From assembly GCA_914767715.1 (NCBI GenBank), contig OU612068.1:18722001-18786000 (forward strand): a DNA stretch of 64,000 nucleotides. The letters are read 5' to 3'. The translations under genes were made by a program, and so were the position numbers. The notes beneath the pieces are model-generated. The model did no database searches, was not told where the DNA came from, and worked only from the letters and a program-made list of their open reading frames with translations. Shown piece by piece: positions 61,166 through 64,000 of the stretch; the stretch's first letter is position 1, and each line of letters begins with the position of its first letter. Source of the DNA: Membranipora membranacea (lineage: Eukaryota > Bryozoa > Gymnolaemata > Cheilostomatida > Membraniporidae).

Positions 61166-63825
61166 TTAAACTCTTTGGGGATGAAGAAAGCCCCCTGCTC
61201 TGCCTGTGTTTCCTTCTTTGAGTCGTCTTTCTTTGGCACGGTCTCTGTATTGCTTTGTAAACTGACCTTGCGATTTTGACTGCAACTTTGCCAAATTTTC
61301 CTGTAAATTCAAATAATGCATGTTGGTTAGCGGGTGCCCTACAGCCACACCAGTAAATATACAACACCTCAAATATCATAAAATCTCTAACATCACCGAA
61401 ATGATTGTGGATTCCTGGTTCTATTGACTTAGCGGATATAATTTACAAATGTGACACCATTTAGAGGACTATAAGACTATTACCCACCTTATGTAGATCG
61501 GACATGGATATGTGTTTTTCTAGTATGGCAGTCGAGTTGAACTTTCTCTCACACAGGTTACAGGTGAGCTTCTGTCGGTCTATGTGATTTGCTTCATTCA
61601 TTGCGTCATCTTCATCATCGGAATAGTCCCCGTCTCCATAAGACGCCACCAGACCGTTGGTCTGAGGGGGAGGTTGGTGAGGTGGGGCAGGTCTCTTCAT
61701 ACCCACAGCGAACGAGGGAGGCGGCATGAGATCATCATTTCTCTACAATCACATGAGGCAAATACTTGGATAATGTGAAAAAAAGCGTCAAATTTCATTT
61801 GTCCGCATAAAGTAGTCCCCAGTTTGGATGACAAAAATCATCATCACAGTGGTTGATAATTAGTCTTGTCACCTGGCCGCGTGACAAGGCTAGGTTGATA
61901 ATAATATCCACAAGACCACAAAATGTTCAGATATTATGGCACTCACCCTTGAGGGAGTTTGAGGCTGTGCAAACTTCTTATTGCCCATAAGTACATCATA
62001 AGCCATATCAGCAGCAGCTTGTTTGTTGCTCGCCGCTGTCGCTGCTTGCGTTGTGATATCTGGAGTTACTGGAGCTGCCATTGGTGCTGGAGCTGATGAC
62101 TTAGATTTCTTATTCTGCGACTTGGCCCATTTCTCCATCTCCTGCAGAATTATGATATTGAGTCAGATCTTACAAATCAAACACCTTTCTTTGTATGTGG
62201 CTGTCTGGACATAGTATTTTGTGTTTTAAGTCTACAACTGTGTCAGATATCAAAGCCCTATCTACATCCATAAAAACAAATTCTTTGGCTGAACATGTGA
62301 CTTTATCGATAGTATGTAGGTCATGCATTTAACTGATTTCATACAGAATATGCCTTTATTCCCTAAGATTATGTTGTGCGAGAATCAAACAGTATCAATT
62401 ATCACTACCACTGTGTGAACTGATAATAAAACCAACCTTTGCGATGTTCTTAGCTTTCTGTTTCTTCTGTTCTTTGTGGTCTGAATCTTTGGAGTTTGAA
62501 TCCTGACTAGGTACGGGTCTGTAGGTTTTAGATTCATGATCCCAGTACATAAACTCTTGTGTGGTCATATTATAATAATACTACAACAGGATAATATTTA
62601 CTTATTCATCACCAGTCATCAAAAACGCTATTTATGATAATGTGTAAGAAAACCCTGTGTTGAAATATTCTTTGCGTTAATGGGTGGAAAAAGAGAGTTG
62701 AGTATATCAAGGAGTTAGAGAACTCCTTGGGTACATTCACGGTAGCCTTGTCACGCAGCTACTTTTTTTGTTTGTAGCCGCGTGACAAGGGTAACATTCA
62801 AGGTGTAATTGCTCATCAAGGTAATAAGCTGTATATTAATTGGGCTTTTTTTCTATGGTACAAAAAGAGCTAACTTGAAAATTAATCACTGTGATGTTAC
62901 AACTGATAAATACCTGTGAATTGGCATCATAGTATAACCCAGTGGAGTGATCATAGTAATATCCAGTCTGCTCATCCCATACATACTGTGTAGGATCTGG
63001 GTCGGCTACAAGACAACAAAATGTATAGGTATCAAATCGTTGATCAATTAAGTCGGAAAGATAACCGCACTCTGATGTCATGCTTCAAAATTATTTAGCT
63101 TGATTGAGAAATGATGAGGTTTATTTGTCACATATTTGCTTTCCCCGACAGGAGTCTCCAAGAGACATGCCAAATATTTGACACCAAATTTTACTTCACA
63201 GCTCATTAAAGAGTTGACCATAAACATATAAAACCTCCAATGTATATGTTTTGTTATGTCAGAAGTGAGTATTCATTCACGTGTTTACAGGATTGACCCG
63301 ACCATGTTTTTGATTTACAACACAAGACACTTACGGTATTGAGGTAGTTCTGAGGTAGAGTAACTGGTGGTCTCGGCAGCACTGGGCTGATAGGCTGATG
63401 TTGTAGCTGCTGACGTTGAGCCATACTGATCAGCCTGCTGTTTTACGCTATTCATAGAGTTGGCAGAGCTCGCTGCAATTGCCTACAAATAAAAATAAAT
63501 TAATACTGACATATAGGCAGTGGAAATGTATGTATACATTCTCTGATGAACCAGTGGTGACTCTTACTCATTTCTTCAAGGCACACTTACCACGTAATTG
63601 TTGATGTAGTGGACATTTGTCCTACTGTAGAGTCTCACGACAAAATGTAATCGCCGTAATATATTTCAAGTGAACTCTAAAAACAAGACGCTGAAGCACG
63701 CCTAAAAAATGCAGCAAGATCGTACCTGTAATTCATACTCAGTAGGCTGTCTGTACGCTGTACCCTCATAGTCATAGGACTGCTGAGACTGATCTCCCAT
63801 ATTCTGATACTGAAGACTGGCCAGG
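61166..63825 (-). CDS. RBM5/RBM10-like OCRE and zinc-finger protein, 3' part
   Basis: C-terminal part of a splicing factor of the RBM5/RBM6/RBM10 type; the N-terminal (RRM) exons would lie beyond the right edge. Exons in order: 63726-63825, 63335-63482, 62914-63005, 62437-62580, 61947-62141, 61488-61742, 61166-61300, all phase-consistent. The OCRE domain has tandem Tyr-rich repeats: QYVWDEQTGYYYDHSTGLYY, YYYNMTTQEFMYWDHESKTY. Then KNIAKEMEKWAKSQNKK, a linker, an acidic YGDGDYSDDEDD, and a C2H2 finger CNLCERKFNSTAILEKH..SDLHK, followed by QYRDRAKERR. In RBM5/10 that last motif leads to a G-patch, but here the frame stops at TAA with FLHPQRV. Either this is a G-patch-less relative or an alternative 3' end. 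Paralogue unassigned. Confidence 0.85.
61851..61902. mobile_element. Foldback element, TAGCCTTGTCAC family, with 10-bp duplication
   Basis: Element 61861-61892: TAGTCTTGTCACCTGGCCGC GTGACAAGGCTA. GGTTGATAAT occurs directly before (61851-61860) and directly after (61893-61902). It sits about 45 bp from the donor of the RBM-like exon 61947-62141. Confidence 0.85.
62733..62803. mobile_element. Foldback element, TAGCCTTGTCAC family, with ~10-bp duplication
   Basis: Element about 62743-62793: TAGCCTTGTCACGCAGCTAC, a T-rich loop, GTAGCCGCGTGACAAGGGTA. ACATTCACGG lies before it and ACATTCAAGG after it. A second palindrome CAAGGAGTTAGAGAACTCCT TG lies just upstream at 62708-62729. Confidence 0.8.
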
Positions 63826-64000
63826 CTGTAAATATCATCAACAAAACTCTTTACCATGCTGACCTTCCAGGTTGATTAGGAATTTCCTACTCAGCCATAA
63901 AGATTGACAATTCCTTATCTCTTTTCGAGCCACTCTGTATCTATATAGCAATGGCTTCAACTACATATTCAACGCGTTGCAACTTTTATGGGTATAACAT

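Overview
The window is nuclear DNA from an animal, most likely an invertebrate. Small exons bounded by GT-AG introns (one GC-AG) lie in AT-rich introns. The genes are one-to-one matches to vertebrate genes that fungi and plants lack in this form: an erg-type KCNH potassium channel, ANO8, a TAX1BP1-type autophagy receptor and a Sec-containing selenoprotein K. I cannot place the phylum from the sequence alone. All exon borders below were read by eye from conserved protein sequence, splice sites and matching intron phase.

Layout. 708-11732 (-): the N-terminal part of an ERG/KCNH channel (PAS cap, PAS domain, linker); the pore-forming exons lie off the left edge. 15671-19187 (+): DPH1, first step of diphthamide synthesis. 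19758-25596 (+): SELENOI/EPT1, the ethanolamine phosphotransferase of the Kennedy pathway. 26140-27979 (-): NRBF2, a subunit of the autophagy PI3-kinase complex. 30412-43355 (-): ANO8, 16 coding exons. 44516-52716 (+): a TAX1BP1/CALCOCO-type autophagy receptor (SKICH, coiled coil, two UBZ zinc fingers). 53831-56363 (-): selenoprotein K, with an in-frame UGA three codons from the end and a SECIS-like hairpin in its 3' UTR. 58243-60825 (+): a CCDC34-like coiled-coil protein. 61166-63825 (-), running off the right edge: an RBM5/RBM10-like OCRE and zinc-finger splicing factor that ends before any G-patch.

Functionally the genes are mostly unrelated housekeeping genes. NRBF2 and the TAX1BP1-like receptor both act in autophagy. 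SELENOI and SELENOK are both selenoprotein-family ER/Golgi membrane proteins. Three gene pairs are divergent (KCNH/DPH1, ANO8/TAX1BP1-like, SELENOK/CCDC34) and three are convergent (SELENOI/NRBF2, TAX1BP1-like/SELENOK, CCDC34/RBM).

Introns and spacers hold many short non-coding inverted-repeat elements: a 516-bp hAT-type element with a perfect 8-bp target duplication, two ~500-bp foldback elements, a pair of ~124-bp MITEs, a pogo/Tigger-like MITE beside an ANO8 splice donor, and several families of 20-130 bp hairpins. One of these families shows 9-10 bp target duplications at nearly every copy. A very recent nested tandem duplication (404-bp unit holding a 148-bp repeat) sits in an ANO8 intron. 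No coding transposon, rRNA, intact tRNA or CRISPR was seen.
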